This document shows positions 27,459-37,151 of a stretch of DNA of 64,000 nt, piece by piece. The notes under the pieces are model-generated. The model ran no database searches. It was given only the letters and a program-made list of their open reading frames with translations, and was not told the origin of the DNA. Source of the stretch: Limimaricola sp964022235 (lineage in GTDB: Bacteria > Pseudomonadota > Alphaproteobacteria > Rhodobacterales > Rhodobacteraceae); the NCBI RefSeq assembly GCF_964022235.1, contig NZ_CAXHZL010000004.1, positions 62,001-126,000 on the forward strand. Direction: 5' to 3'. How positions within the stretch are numbered: position 1 is the stretch's first letter; the number at the start of each line of letters is the position of its first letter. Both the position numbers and the translations under genes were made by a program.

Positions 27459-30025
27459 CCGACCACAACACCCCCGCAGGCGACCTCAGGCCCGAAGGGA
27501 TCTATCCGCCCACCGAGGAGATGCTGAACGAGCCGGTGCCGCTTGAGGTGCAGGAGAGACAGAAGGAACGCTTGGGCCGCGCTTGGAAGACGCCCGAGGG
27601 CTGGCGCTACTGGACCGCCGTGAACAACTCCGAAGTCGGCGTCTGGTACACGATGACCGCCTTCGTGTTCATGCTGATCGCGGGCGTGATGGCGCTTTTG
27701 ATGCGGTTGCAACTCTGGGTGCCGGAGAACGACCTGATCTCGGCGGATCTCTTCAACCAGCTCTTCACCATGCACGGCTCGGCGATGATGTTCCTCTTCG
27801 CCGTGCCGATGTTCGAGGCGATCTCGATCCTTTTGCTGCCCGCCTTCCTAGGCGCGCGCGACATGCCGTTTCCGAGGCTCTCGGCCTATGGCTACTGGAG
27901 CTTTCTGATCGGCGGCATCTTCGTGATCGGCTCGATCCTGTTTTCGGCGGCCCCCAAAGCGGGCTGGTTCATGTATCCGCCCTTGGCTACGCTCGAACTT
28001 GGCATCGGCTCGGACATCTGGCTCTTGGGTCTGAGCTTCATCGAGGTGGCCTCGATCGCCGCGGCCGTCGAGCTGATCGTCGGCGCGCTGAAGTGCCGCC
28101 CCCCCGGCATGCGCGTCAACGTCATGCCGCTCTACGCGTGGTACGTGCTGGTGGTCGGCGGCATGATCCTGTTTGCCTTCCCGCCGCTGATCGCGGGCGA
28201 TTTCCTGTTCGAGCTGGAGCGCTCGTTCGACTGGCCCTTCTTCGATCATACGCGCGGCGGCGACCCGATGCTGTGGCAGCACCTGTTCTGGATCTTCGGT
28301 CACCCGGAGGTCTACATCATCTTCCTGCCCTCGATCGCCATCGCAGCGATGATCGTTCCGACGGTCGCACGACGCCCGATCCTGGGCTATTCGTGGATCG
28401 TGCTCTCGGCCGTGGGTACGGGGTTCCTGAGCTTCGGGCTCTGGGTACATCACATGTTCACCACCGGCCTGCCCAACATCTCGCTCGGCTTTTTCTCGGC
28501 GGCGTCCGAGGCGGTGGTGATCCCGACCGGCATTCAGCTCTTCGCCTTCGTTGCCACGCTGATCGCGGGGCGGGTGAAGATGACGTTGCCGATGCTGTGG
28601 ATCGCGGGCGCTCTGGCGATCTTCACCGCAGGCGGTCTCACGGGCGTCATGGTCGCCGTGGCCCCTTTCGACTGGCAGGTGCACGACACCTATTTCATCG
28701 TGGCGCACCTGCACTACACGCTGTTCGGCGGCATGGTCTTCCCGGTGATCGCGGGGGTCTATTACTTCTTTCCCTTCATCGCCAAGAAGATGCTCTCGGA
28801 GCGTTTGGGCCGTTGGTCGTTCTGGCTGATCTTCACCGGCTTCAACATCACCTTCCTGCCGATGCATCTCACCGGTCTTCTGGGCATGCCGCGCCGGGTC
28901 TACACCTACCCCGAGGGGCTTGGCATCGACTGGCTGAACCAGATCTCGACCGTGGGGTCGTTCATCGTCGCCGCCGGCTTCGCGGTCTTTGCCTGGGACA
29001 TCGTCCGCCCCAAGAAGGACCAGCCGCAGATCCCCCGCAACCCGTGGGGGTCCGGCACGCTCGAGTGGAGCCATGAGATCCCCGAGACCAAGTGGGGCGT
29101 CCGCTCGATCCCGCACATCACCTCGCGCTACCCGCTGTGGGACCAGCCCAAGCTGGTGGATCGCATGGATCAGGGGCGCTACTACCTCCCCGACGCCGAG
29201 GAGGGGCTGCGCGAAACCATCGTGACCAGCGTGATCGACGCGCGCCCGATCCAGGTGCAGCGGGTCACCGGCCCCGCCTACATCACCATCTGGGCGGCGG
29301 CCTTCACCGGGGGCGCCTTTATCCTGCCGACCTTCCACATCTACACTCCGGCCATCGTTTCGGCGGCCTTCGCGGTGGTCTGCATCCTCTATTGGCTCTG
29401 GACCTCGACCGCGCGCCCGCCCGAGAAGGACATGAAGGATGTCGGCCTTGGTCTCAGCCTCCCGACCTATGCGGCGGGCCCGCAGGCGGTGGGCTGGTGG
29501 GCGGTGTGGATCACCATGCTGGGCGATTCCACGGCCTTCGCCTCTCTGGTGTTCGGCGCGTTCTTCTACTGGACCTCGAACACCGCCTTTCCGCCGCCCG
29601 GTGCGGAGCATGCGAGCGGCTATCTCGTGGCGCTGGCCACGGCGGCTTTCGCGGTGTCTTGGGCACTGACGCGGGCCGCGCGGGGCCTGAACCGGGCGGG
29701 GCGCGTCGGGCTGGCCCGGGGCGCGCTGGCGCTGGCGCCGATCCTGACGCTGTCGGGGATGGCAGGCTTCGGCATCTCCGTGCTCGATCTCGATCCGACC
29801 AGCCATGTCTACCCGGCGATGATGTGGGCTCTGATGATCTGGGTCGTGGCGCATGGGGCGCTGGGCACGATCATGCAGCTCTATTGCCTCGCGGGATCGA
29901 TCTTCGGCAAACTCACCCCGCGCTACGACGCGGATCTGTGGAACGTCACGCTGTTTTGGCATTTCATGGGGATCACCGCCTTGGTGACCGGTGCGATGAT
30001 GGGCCTCGTGCCCCGGTTGATGTGA
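27455..30025 (+). CDS. Cytochrome c oxidase subunit I + III fusion
   Basis: An 856-aa protein. The first ~600 residues are a haem-copper oxidase subunit I with TMHGSAMMF (haem a ligand), GHPEVY (CuB histidine, cross-linked tyrosine and the A1-type glutamate), WVHHMFTTG (two CuB histidines) and VAHLHYTLFGG (haem ligands). The last ~200 residues, after a linker, are subunit III-like helices (VWITMLGDSTAFASLVFG). It is therefore an A1-type proton-pumping oxidase core with both subunits in one chain, a form known in caa3 oxidases. Confidence 0.93.
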   Translation: MTDHNTPAGDLRPEGIYPPTEEMLNEPVPLEVQERQKERLGRAWKTPEGWRYWTAVNNSEVGVWYTMTAFVFMLIAGVMALLMRLQLWVPENDLISADLFNQLFTMHGSAMMFLFAVPMFEAISILLLPAFLGARDMPFPRLSAYGYWSFLIGGIFVIGSILFSAAPKAGWFMYPPLATLELGIGSDIWLLGLSFIEVASIAAAVELIVGALKCRPPGMRVNVMPLYAWYVLVVGGMILFAFPPLIAGDFLFELERSFDWPFFDHTRGGDPMLWQHLFWIFGHPEVYIIFLPSIAIAAMIVPTVARRPILGYSWIVLSAVGTGFLSFGLWVHHMFTTGLPNISLGFFSAASEAVVIPTGIQLFAFVATLIAGRVKMTLPMLWIAGALAIFTAGGLTGVMVAVAPFDWQVHDTYFIVAHLHYTLFGGMVFPVIAGVYYFFPFIAKKMLSERLGRWSFWLIFTGFNITFLPMHLTGLLGMPRRVYTYPEGLGIDWLNQISTVGSFIVAAGFAVFAWDIVRPKKDQPQIPRNPWGSGTLEWSHEIPETKWGVRSIPHITSRYPLWDQPKLVDRMDQGRYYLPDAEEGLRETIVTSVIDARPIQVQRVTGPAYITIWAAAFTGGAFILPTFHIYTPAIVSAAFAVVCILYWLWTSTARPPEKDMKDVGLGLSLPTYAAGPQAVGWWAVWITMLGDSTAFASLVFGAFFYWTSNTAFPPPGAEHASGYLVALATAAFAVSWALTRAARGLNRAGRVGLARGALALAPILTLSGMAGFGISVLDLDPTSHVYPAMMWALMIWVVAHGALGTIMQLYCLAGSIFGKLTPRYDADLWNVTLFWHFMGITALVTGAMMGLVPRLM

Positions 30026-30035
30026 GGGAGGCGGC

Positions 30036-30458
30036 ATGAGCAGCAACGACCACGACCGCCAACCGCACCCGCGCGAGGACGAGCACGAGTTCGGCGAGGA
30101 GCGCGAGAGCCTGTGGCGGATCGCCTTTGCCCCCACCATCTGGGCGTTCCACTTCGCGATCAGCTACGCTGCCGTCTCGGTCTACTGCTTTCGCTACGAG
30201 CAGATGTATTCGATGGGCACCCTGCGCGCGGGGCTGATCGTGATGACGCTGGCGATGCTGGCCGCCATTGCATGGATCGGCTGGCGTGCCTTTCAGCGGT
30301 GGGACGTGCGCGGCACCGGCGAATTCTCGAACCCTGCGGGAAGCGCCGAGGACCGGCACCAGTTTCTCGGCCATGCGGGGTTCCTGCTGGCGATCGTGTC
30401 CTTCATCGGTGTGGCCTTTGACACCTTGCCCATCGTGATCTTGGGCACCTGCCGGTGA
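30036..30458 (+). CDS. Small membrane protein of the oxidase operon
   Basis: A 140-aa protein with a charged N-terminal tail (about 1-28, many His, Asp and Glu) and three hydrophobic helices. It starts 10 nt after the oxidase I+III gene and overlaps the next start by 4 nt, so it belongs to the oxidase module. It may be a subunit IV-like or assembly protein, but I do not recognise a named family; FDTLPIVILGTCR at the C-terminus may help searches. Confidence 0.72.
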   Translation: MSSNDHDRQPHPREDEHEFGEERESLWRIAFAPTIWAFHFAISYAAVSVYCFRYEQMYSMGTLRAGLIVMTLAMLAAIAWIGWRAFQRWDVRGTGEFSNPAGSAEDRHQFLGHAGFLLAIVSFIGVAFDTLPIVILGTCR

Positions 30459-31048
30459 GGTCTGGCCCGATCAGACCAGTGCCGCTGATCCTCGGGGTCG
30501 GGCTTTTGGTCGCGGTCTGGGTCGCGCCGCTCTCGATGTGGCTCGGATCGGCTTTCGCGGGGCATATGCTGCGGCACATGACGCTGGTGGCGCTGGCGGC
30601 CCCGCTTCTGATCATCGGCTGGCCCTGGGTGGCGCGGGCCTTGGCGCTGCACCCGATCGCCGCCGCCGCTCTCGAATTCGCGGTGGTCTGGGGCTGGCAT
30701 CTGCCGCGCGCGCATGGCCTGGCCTACCGCGCCGACGCGGGCTTTGTCGCCGAGCAGGCGAGCTTCCTGCTGGTCGGCCTGCTGGTCTGGGCAGGCTGCC
30801 TGCGCGCGAGCCATCCGCTTGCGGGGGCGGGGGGGCTGCTTTTGACCTCTATGCACATGACGCTGCTGGGCGCGCTGTTGATCCTCGCGCCGCGCGATCT
30901 CTATTCCGCGTGGTGCGGGCTGCTGCCGAACCTGAGCGGTCAGCAACTTGGCGGCATGTTGATGCTGGGCATCGGCACGCCGGTCTATCTCGTGGCGGGG
31001 CTGTGGCTCACCTCCCGAGCGGTGAACGAAAAGGAGACCGCGGCATGA
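30455..31048 (+). CDS. CtaG-like cytochrome c oxidase assembly membrane protein
   Basis: A 197-aa membrane protein with about six helices and conserved-looking histidines at helix ends: GHMLRHMTLVALAAP, VVWGWHLPRAH, and TSMHMTLLGALLI. This is the pattern of the caa3_CtaG family (the Bacillus-type CtaG, not Cox11), proposed to help metal insertion into caa3 oxidase. It starts with GTG overlapping the previous stop and ends overlapping the next gene's ATG. Confidence 0.82.
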   Translation: MRSGPIRPVPLILGVGLLVAVWVAPLSMWLGSAFAGHMLRHMTLVALAAPLLIIGWPWVARALALHPIAAAALEFAVVWGWHLPRAHGLAYRADAGFVAEQASFLLVGLLVWAGCLRASHPLAGAGGLLLTSMHMTLLGALLILAPRDLYSAWCGLLPNLSGQQLGGMLMLGIGTPVYLVAGLWLTSRAVNEKETAA

Positions 31049-32202
31049 AGCAGCGGACAAGGACGGTTCTGGCCACGCTTGGTGTCCTGGCGGGGCTGGG
31101 GGCCGTGGCGGGCGGCGCGACGGTGGCCTTCGGGCTTTACAACGTGTCGGCCCGCGCGGGCCATCTGCCGCCCGTCTACTGGGCGCTGCACACGACGTTC
31201 CGCCAGTCGGTCGACCTTCGCGCCGGTGCGCCCGAGACGCCCGCGCCGGATCTCACCGACCCGACGCTGGTCGAGCTTGGCGCGCGGCATTTCGAGACCG
31301 CCTGCGCGATGTGCCACGCGGTGCCGGGCCAAGAGCGCAGCGCCACCGTGCGGGGCATGAACCCCGAGCCGCCGCATATCCTTGAGGCCGTGGGGAACTG
31401 GAGCGCCGATGAGCTGCACTGGATCGTCTTCGAGGGCGTGAAGATGTCGGGCATGCCGCCTTGGCCCTCGTCGCGCGAAGACGACGTCTGGGCCGTCGTG
31501 GCCTATCTGCGGGGCATCCAGACCGAAGTGGTCACACCCGAGCGGCAGCTGCAGATCACCGCGCGAGAGGACATGGACGCCCCCGAGGGGGCGGCGTGGT
31601 GCGCGGGATGCCACGGCGGCACGCAGGCGCATGTGCCGCGTCTCGACATCTTCGACGCCGATTACATCGAAGCCTCGCTAATGGCCTACCGCGAGGGGCG
31701 GCGCGAGAGCGGGATCATGCAGCAGGCGGCGACGGCGCTGAGCCCTGCGGCACTGCGCGACCTCGCCGAATGGTTCGCCGAAAGCGCGCCGTCAGAGCGC
31801 AGCCCGTCCGCCCGCGTGCCCGACGCCGAGACGCTGGACCGCGGCGCGGTGCTGGCCCGCGCGGGCACCGACGACGTGCCCGCCTGCACCGCCTGCCATG
31901 GTCCGGGGCCGCGCGATCTCGCGGGCTTTGGCGGCGATGATCTGGACGGAAAATTTCCGCCGCTCGCCGGTCAGGACGAGGCCTATCTGATTACCCAGCT
32001 CCGGCTCTGGCGCGACGGCGTGCGTGGCGGCACCGAGGCCTACAACCTGATGCGCGTCGCGGCGCAGGAGTTGGAGGAGGACGAGATCGAGGCGCTTGCC
32101 GCGTGGTATGCCTCGCTCGATCCGGTCACGGGGGAGGTATCCAACGCGCGGAAGGCACAAGGGAGCGATCCCAACCCGATGCGCCAGCCCGTCGACCACT
32201 GA
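31045..32202 (+). CDS. Tri-haem c-type cytochrome
   Basis: A 385-aa protein with an N-terminal membrane anchor (about 8-32) and three CxxCH haem sites: CAMCH at 87-91, CAGCH at 186-190 and CTACH at 281-285. Each lies in its own cytochrome c-like domain, the third followed by GKFPPLAGQDEAYLITQL, typical of class I c-type cytochromes. Position at the end of the caa3 operon, overlapping the previous gene by 4 nt, suggests that it donates electrons to the oxidase (inference). The resemblance to membrane-bound multi-haem dehydrogenase subunits is an alternative. Confidence 0.85.
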   Translation: MKQRTRTVLATLGVLAGLGAVAGGATVAFGLYNVSARAGHLPPVYWALHTTFRQSVDLRAGAPETPAPDLTDPTLVELGARHFETACAMCHAVPGQERSATVRGMNPEPPHILEAVGNWSADELHWIVFEGVKMSGMPPWPSSREDDVWAVVAYLRGIQTEVVTPERQLQITAREDMDAPEGAAWCAGCHGGTQAHVPRLDIFDADYIEASLMAYREGRRESGIMQQAATALSPAALRDLAEWFAESAPSERSPSARVPDAETLDRGAVLARAGTDDVPACTACHGPGPRDLAGFGGDDLDGKFPPLAGQDEAYLITQLRLWRDGVRGGTEAYNLMRVAAQELEEDEIEALAAWYASLDPVTGEVSNARKAQGSDPNPMRQPVDH

Positions 32203-32217
32203 GCCGCGCCGTTGCTG

Positions 32218-32240
32218 CAGGGCCGTGTTGCAAGGCCCTG
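32218..32240 (+). terminator. Terminator after the oxidase operon
   Basis: CAGGGCC and GGCCCTG form a perfect 7-bp stem around a 9-nt loop, followed by ACATTTT, 16 nt after the cytochrome stop. It separates the oxidase module from the ABC transporter operon. Confidence 0.6.
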
Positions 32241-32334
32241 ACATTTTGGTGTGTTGCGCCGATCCCGGCGCAAAGGCACTACCCTGACACCGAGGCCGGG
32301 CGACACGACCCGGCGCGACCGACAGGAGGACGAC

Positions 32335-33564
32335 ATGGTGCGGATGATGGCAGGGCTGGGCGGTGCGCTGATCCTCGCGGGGGGCATGGCCCATGCGCAG
32401 GATGGTACGTCGGACACGGAGGCGCTGCTGGGTCAAAGCTGGGACGAGATCGTCGAGGCGGCCCGCGGCGGCGAGGTCAATGTCTTCATGTGGGGCGGGG
32501 CCGACAACATCAATGCCTATGTCTCGGACTACATCGGTGGCCTGCTCGAAGAGGATTACGGCATCACCCTCAACCGCGTGCCGCTCACCGACACGGCCGA
32601 GGCGGTGAACATCGTGCTGGGCGAGGTCGAGGCCGGGGCCAAAGCGGGCGCGGTCGACATGATCTGGATCAACGGCGAAAACTTCCGCACCATGAAGCAG
32701 GGCGATCTCGCATGGTGCGGGTATGTGGACAAACTGCCGAACGCGGCGCTCGTCAACTTCGACAACCCCGCCATCGCCAACGACTTCGGCACGCCGGTCG
32801 AGGGCTGCGAGGTGCCGTGGAGCCGGGTGCAATTCGCCTTTGCCCATGACACCGCCCGCACCGACGCGCCGCCGCGCTCGATCCCCGAACTGCTGGGCTG
32901 GGCAGAGGCGAACCCCGGTCGCTTCACCTATCCCGCGCCGCCCGATTTCACCGGCGCCGCCTTCGTGCGCCACGTCTTCACCCATTTCGCGGGCGGTGCG
33001 GACGCGCTGATCGGCCCCTTCGATCAGGCAAGGTTCGACGAGGTGGCCGCCGAGACCTGGCAGATCCTCAACGATCTGGAGCCGTCGCTCTGGCGCGAGG
33101 GCGCGACCTATCCGACCTCGATTACCCAGCTGCAACAGATGTTCGCCAACCAAGAAGTGGACCTGTTCTTCACCTATGACCCGGCAGAGGTCGGCACGGC
33201 GGTGGTCAACGGTATCTTCCCCGAAACGGCGCAGTCCTATGGGCTCACCGACGGCACCTTGGCCAACACCAACTACATGGTGATCCCGGTCAACGCCGCG
33301 AACAAGGCCGCTGCCATGGTGACGCAGAACCTGCTGCTCTCTGGCGAAGCACAGCTTGAAAAGGCGCAGCCGGATGTCTGGGGCGCGGCCACGGTGATCG
33401 AGCCGGATCGCGCCTCCCAAGAGGTGCAGGCGGGCTTTGCGGCGCTGGAACGGCACCCGTCGGTCGTCTCGATCGAGGAGTTGGGGCAGGCGGCGCTTCC
33501 CGAGCTTCAGGCTGACTGGACCTCGGCCATCGAGGACGGCTGGATCGCAAACGTCGGCAATTGA
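32335..33564 (+). CDS. YnjB-like ABC transporter substrate-binding protein
   Basis: A 409-aa periplasmic protein with a signal peptide ending near residue 22 (GGMAHAQ). The WGGADNINAYVSDYI start and IWINGENFRTMKQGDL segment match the E. coli YnjB family, whose ligand is not established. AGGAGG precedes the ATG at 32335; the frame is open upstream but that piece is not protein-like. It leads a four-gene binding protein-permease-permease-ATPase operon. Confidence 0.86.
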   Translation: MVRMMAGLGGALILAGGMAHAQDGTSDTEALLGQSWDEIVEAARGGEVNVFMWGGADNINAYVSDYIGGLLEEDYGITLNRVPLTDTAEAVNIVLGEVEAGAKAGAVDMIWINGENFRTMKQGDLAWCGYVDKLPNAALVNFDNPAIANDFGTPVEGCEVPWSRVQFAFAHDTARTDAPPRSIPELLGWAEANPGRFTYPAPPDFTGAAFVRHVFTHFAGGADALIGPFDQARFDEVAAETWQILNDLEPSLWREGATYPTSITQLQQMFANQEVDLFFTYDPAEVGTAVVNGIFPETAQSYGLTDGTLANTNYMVIPVNAANKAAAMVTQNLLLSGEAQLEKAQPDVWGAATVIEPDRASQEVQAGFAALERHPSVVSIEELGQAALPELQADWTSAIEDGWIANVGN

Positions 33565-33565
33565 G

Positions 33566-34396
33566 GTGATCGGGCGCGGGCATCCATGGCTGTCGCTCGC
33601 GCCCGCGCTTGGCGTGACAGCGGTGCTGTTCGGCGGCGGCCTCGTGCTGGGGCTGATGGGCTCCTTTGGCATGGGGCGCGGCGGTTTCACGTTTGACGCG
33701 TGGTCGGCCGTGCTGTCGGAAGGCCGCGTCTGGCGCTCGCTCGGCCTGTCGCTCTGGATCGCCTTTGCCTCGACCGCGCTGGCCTGCGTCATCGGTCTTG
33801 GCGCGGCGCTGCTGCTCCGCCGTCGCTTTCCGGGGCAGGGGCTGGCGCGGCTGCTGTTCCAGATCAACCTCACCATCCCGCACGCGGTCGGCGCGCTGGG
33901 TATCCTGTGGCTCCTGTCGCAGTCGGGCTTCCTTGCACGGCTCTCGGCCGGAACCGGGCTGATCGACGGCCCCGCCGGGTTTCCGGCGCTGACGCAGGAC
34001 CGCTACGCCATCGGCATCATCGCGCATTACGTCTGGAAGGAGGTGCCTTTCATCGGGCTGATCCTGCTGGCCAATATGCAGTCTCTGGGCGACGACCCCG
34101 AGGCCGCCGCGCGCTCGCTCGGGGCCTCTCCCTTTGCCGCCATGCGCCTCGTGCTGCTGCCGCTGCTGCGCCCCGCTCTGATCCGCGCGGGCGCCATCGT
34201 CTTCGCCTTTTCCTTCGGTGCGTGGGAGGTGCCCGTGCTCCTGGGCCAGAGCGCGCCCACCGCGCTGCCGGTGCTGGCATGGCAGCGCTTCACCGATCCT
34301 GACCTCGCCGCGCGCCCCGAGGCGATGGCTCTGGCCATGCTGATCGCGCTGGTCTCGGCGCTGCTCATTCGCGCGGCCTTTGCGGGGCGGTCATGA
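33566..34396 (+). CDS. ABC transporter permease (YnjC-like, first)
   Basis: A 276-aa polytopic permease starting with GTG one base after the binding-protein stop. The EAA-like loop is visible as DDPEAAARSLGASPFAAM before LLPLLRPALIRAG. It forms the channel together with the next permease. E. coli YnjC is a double-length permease; here the two halves are separate genes. Confidence 0.85.
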   Translation: MIGRGHPWLSLAPALGVTAVLFGGGLVLGLMGSFGMGRGGFTFDAWSAVLSEGRVWRSLGLSLWIAFASTALACVIGLGAALLLRRRFPGQGLARLLFQINLTIPHAVGALGILWLLSQSGFLARLSAGTGLIDGPAGFPALTQDRYAIGIIAHYVWKEVPFIGLILLANMQSLGDDPEAAARSLGASPFAAMRLVLLPLLRPALIRAGAIVFAFSFGAWEVPVLLGQSAPTALPVLAWQRFTDPDLAARPEAMALAMLIALVSALLIRAAFAGRS

Positions 34397-35190
34397 GCGC
34401 GCGGATGCGTACGGCGCTCGGCCTCGTGCTGATCGCGGCGCTGATGGCGCCGCTGGTGCCGCTGGCCCTGTGGTCGGTGGCGCGCGGCTGGTTCTTTCCG
34501 CAGATCCTGCCCGCGACATGGACACTCGAGCCATGGATGCGCGCCTTCGCGCCGCGCTCAGACATCCCTGGTGCGCTGCTGACCACGACGCTCATCGCGC
34601 TGGCAGCGGCGGGGCTCGCGCTGGCGCTTGGCATTCCGGCGGGCCGGGCGCTCGGGCTCTATCGCTTCCGCGGCAAGGCTCTGGTGGAGCTTGCGCTGCT
34701 CGCCCCGGTGATCGTGCCGGGCATCGCGGTGGGCCTCGGGGTCCACGGCGTTTTCCTGCGGCTGGGGCTGACCAATTCCGCGCTTGGCGTGGTGCTGGTG
34801 CATCTCGTGCCGACGCTGCCTTACGTGATCTTCGTCATGTCCGGCGTCTTTGCCAATTACGACGCCGAGGCCGAGGCCCAGGCCCGCAGCCTCGGCGCGC
34901 GCCCCCTTCAGGTGCTGTGGCACGTCATGCTGCCCGCTATCGCGCCGGGCGTCATGGTGGCGGGGCTCTTCGCCTTTCTCGTCTCGTGGTCGCAATACAT
35001 CCTGACGCTGACCATCGGCGGTGGCCGGGTGGTGACGCTGCCGCTCCTGCTCTATGCGCAAGCAGGCGCGGGGCGCAACGATCAGGCGGGCGTGCTCGCC
35101 ATGCTGAGCCTCGCGCCGGGCCTCGTCATCCTCGCGCTGGTGGCGCGGCAGCTGTCGGGGCGCGGCATGACATTCGGAGGAACGCGGTGA
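34393..35190 (+). CDS. ABC transporter permease (second)
   Basis: A 265-aa permease with six helices and a clear EAA motif (AEAEAQARSLGARPLQVL followed by HVMLPAIAPGVM). It overlaps the previous gene by 4 nt and the next by 3-4 nt. Together with 33566-34396 it is the inner-membrane channel for the YnjB-like binding protein. Confidence 0.87.
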   Translation: MSARMRTALGLVLIAALMAPLVPLALWSVARGWFFPQILPATWTLEPWMRAFAPRSDIPGALLTTTLIALAAAGLALALGIPAGRALGLYRFRGKALVELALLAPVIVPGIAVGLGVHGVFLRLGLTNSALGVVLVHLVPTLPYVIFVMSGVFANYDAEAEAQARSLGARPLQVLWHVMLPAIAPGVMVAGLFAFLVSWSQYILTLTIGGGRVVTLPLLLYAQAGAGRNDQAGVLAMLSLAPGLVILALVARQLSGRGMTFGGTR

Positions 35191-36224
35191 CGCGGCTGAC
35201 GCTCGAAAACCTGCAGCTGCGCCATCCCGGCGCGGAGCGCCCTGCGCTCGATGCGCTGTCGCTCGATGTCGCGGATGGCGAGATGGTGGCGCTCTTGGGT
35301 CCTTCGGGCTGCGGCAAGACCACGGCGCTGCGCGTCATCGCCGGGCTGATCGGCCCCGATGCGGGTGAGGTGCGCTTTGACGGGGCCTCGGTCGGGCATC
35401 TGCCGCCGGAACGGCGCGAGGCGGTGCTGGTGTTCCAGTCGGGCCAGCTCTTTGCGCATATGGACGTGGCCACCAACGTCGGCTTCGGCCTCAGGATGCA
35501 GCGCCGCCCCAAGCGCGAGATCGCCGCGCGCGTGGCCGAGGCGCTGGCGCAGGTGCAACTTGGCGATCTCGGCCACCGCCGCCCGCACGAGTTGTCCGGC
35601 GGCCAGCGCCAGCGCGTGGCGCTGGCCCGCGCGTTGGTGTTGAAGCCCGGATTGCTGCTGCTTGACGAGCCGCTGTCTTCGCTCGATGCGCATCTGCGGA
35701 CCGAAATGCGCGCCCTGATCCGCCGCCTGCAACGAGAGACCGGGATCACCACGCTGGTGGTGACGCATGATCAGGAAGAGGCGGCGGTGCTGGGCGACCG
35801 TGTCGCCCTGATGCTGGGCGGCCGCATCCATCAGATCGGCGCGGGGGCGGCGCTTTGGAACCGGCCCGCCGATCTCGACGTGGCGCGCTTTTTCGGCGGC
35901 TGCAACTTCATCCCCGGCCGTTCCTCGGACGGGGCGTTCGACGGCCCGCTGGGGCAACTGACCTTGCCCGAGGGGGCACCCGAAGGCGAAGGCTGCCTGA
36001 CGCTGCGCCCCGAAGCGATCGAGCCGGGCGACGGCGAGAACGCGGTGACGCTGCGGGTGATCGAGACCCGGTTCGAGGGGCTGCTCACCCGGATCACGGC
36101 CGAGGTCGCGGGGCTGAGGCTCGAGGCGCTGATGCGCGCGGGCGCGGCGCGCGGCGCCGTGCCGGGGCAGGACGTCCGCTGGCGGCTCCCGCGCGAGGCG
36201 TTGTGGGTGCTGCCCGGCGTCTAA
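35187..36224 (+). CDS. ABC transporter ATP-binding protein (YnjD-like)
   Basis: A 345-aa ATPase with Walker A GPSGCGKTT, signature LSGGQRQRVALARAL, Walker B LLLLDEPLSSLD and H-loop VVTHDQEEA. A C-terminal TOBE-like region follows residue 240. It starts with GTG behind GGAGG and overlaps the second permease. It powers import of the unknown ligand; sequence resembles iron/polyamine/thiamine-type importers. Confidence 0.9.
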   Translation: MTRLTLENLQLRHPGAERPALDALSLDVADGEMVALLGPSGCGKTTALRVIAGLIGPDAGEVRFDGASVGHLPPERREAVLVFQSGQLFAHMDVATNVGFGLRMQRRPKREIAARVAEALAQVQLGDLGHRRPHELSGGQRQRVALARALVLKPGLLLLDEPLSSLDAHLRTEMRALIRRLQRETGITTLVVTHDQEEAAVLGDRVALMLGGRIHQIGAGAALWNRPADLDVARFFGGCNFIPGRSSDGAFDGPLGQLTLPEGAPEGEGCLTLRPEAIEPGDGENAVTLRVIETRFEGLLTRITAEVAGLRLEALMRAGAARGAVPGQDVRWRLPREALWVLPGV

Positions 36225-36331
36225 TCCTTTCCGCGCGGGACTGACACATTGCCGCACGACCAAGTGAGAGCCGGGCTGGTGACGCCCAGCGCGGCGGCTG
36301 ATAGCCTCGCCGAACCAAAGGAGTACCCCCG

Positions 36332-37087
36332 ATGTTTTCAGCCGACATGATCCTCGACGCGACACTTCTGCCCGCGATGATGATCGCGCTGTCGGCGGGG
36401 CTTCTGTCCTTCCTGAGCCCCTGCGTGCTGCCGATCGTGCCGCCCTATCTCGCCTATATGGGCGGGGTGTCGGTCACGGACCTCTCGGCCCCCAAGGGCG
36501 ATCGGCGGCGCGTCATGACGGCGGCGCTGTTCTTCGTTCTCGGCCTTTCGACGGTGTTCTTGCTGCTCGGCGTCGCCTTTTCGGCTTTGGGCCGGGCGTT
36601 CTTGCAGTTTCAGGATTGGTTCAACATCATCGCGGGGATCACCATCATGATCTTCGGCGCGCATTTCACCGGTGTCATCCGCATCCCCTTTCTCGATCGT
36701 GAGGCGCGGGTGTCGGGCGGCGATCGGGGCGGCTCGGCCTTTGGGGCCTATGTGCTGGGCCTCGCCTTTGCCTTCGGCTGGACGCCCTGCCTTGGCCCGA
36801 TCCTCGGCACCATCCTCGGGCTGGCCGCGACCGAAGCGGATGTGACGCGCGGGGCGGCGCTGCTGGCGGTCTACGCCGCGGGGCTGGGCATTCCTTTCCT
36901 GCTGGTCGCGGCGTTTTTCCCGCGGCTTGGCGGAGCGATGGCCTGGATGAAGCGGCACATGGGCCGGATCGAGCGGACTTCGGGGCTGCTGCTCTGGACC
37001 GTGGGTTTGATGATGCTGACAGGTCAATTCTCGGACTTCAGCTTCTGGCTGCTCGAAACCTTTCCCTCGCTCGCAGCACTCGGCTGA
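36332..37087 (+). CDS. ccdA: CcdA/DsbD-type cytochrome c biogenesis protein
   Basis: A 251-aa six-helix membrane protein that moves reducing equivalents from cytoplasmic thioredoxin to the periplasm, keeping apocytochrome c cysteines reduced for haem attachment. The two redox cysteines are visible in LSPCVLPIVPPY and GWTPCLGP. AAAGGAG precedes the ATG. Its presence after the c-type cytochrome-rich oxidase locus fits that role, although the ABC operon lies between them. Confidence 0.92.
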   Translation: MFSADMILDATLLPAMMIALSAGLLSFLSPCVLPIVPPYLAYMGGVSVTDLSAPKGDRRRVMTAALFFVLGLSTVFLLLGVAFSALGRAFLQFQDWFNIIAGITIMIFGAHFTGVIRIPFLDREARVSGGDRGGSAFGAYVLGLAFAFGWTPCLGPILGTILGLAATEADVTRGAALLAVYAAGLGIPFLLVAAFFPRLGGAMAWMKRHMGRIERTSGLLLWTVGLMMLTGQFSDFSFWLLETFPSLAALG

Positions 37088-37151
37088 CGCCCGCATTCGG
37101 CCTTATGGTGGCCCGCTTCCTCCTCTAGTCTGACGGAGAAAGGGGGCGGTC

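Noticed and set aside
27848..30139. A 763-codon minus-strand open frame
   Set aside because: It is antisense to the oxidase I+III gene, which has all haem and copper ligands.
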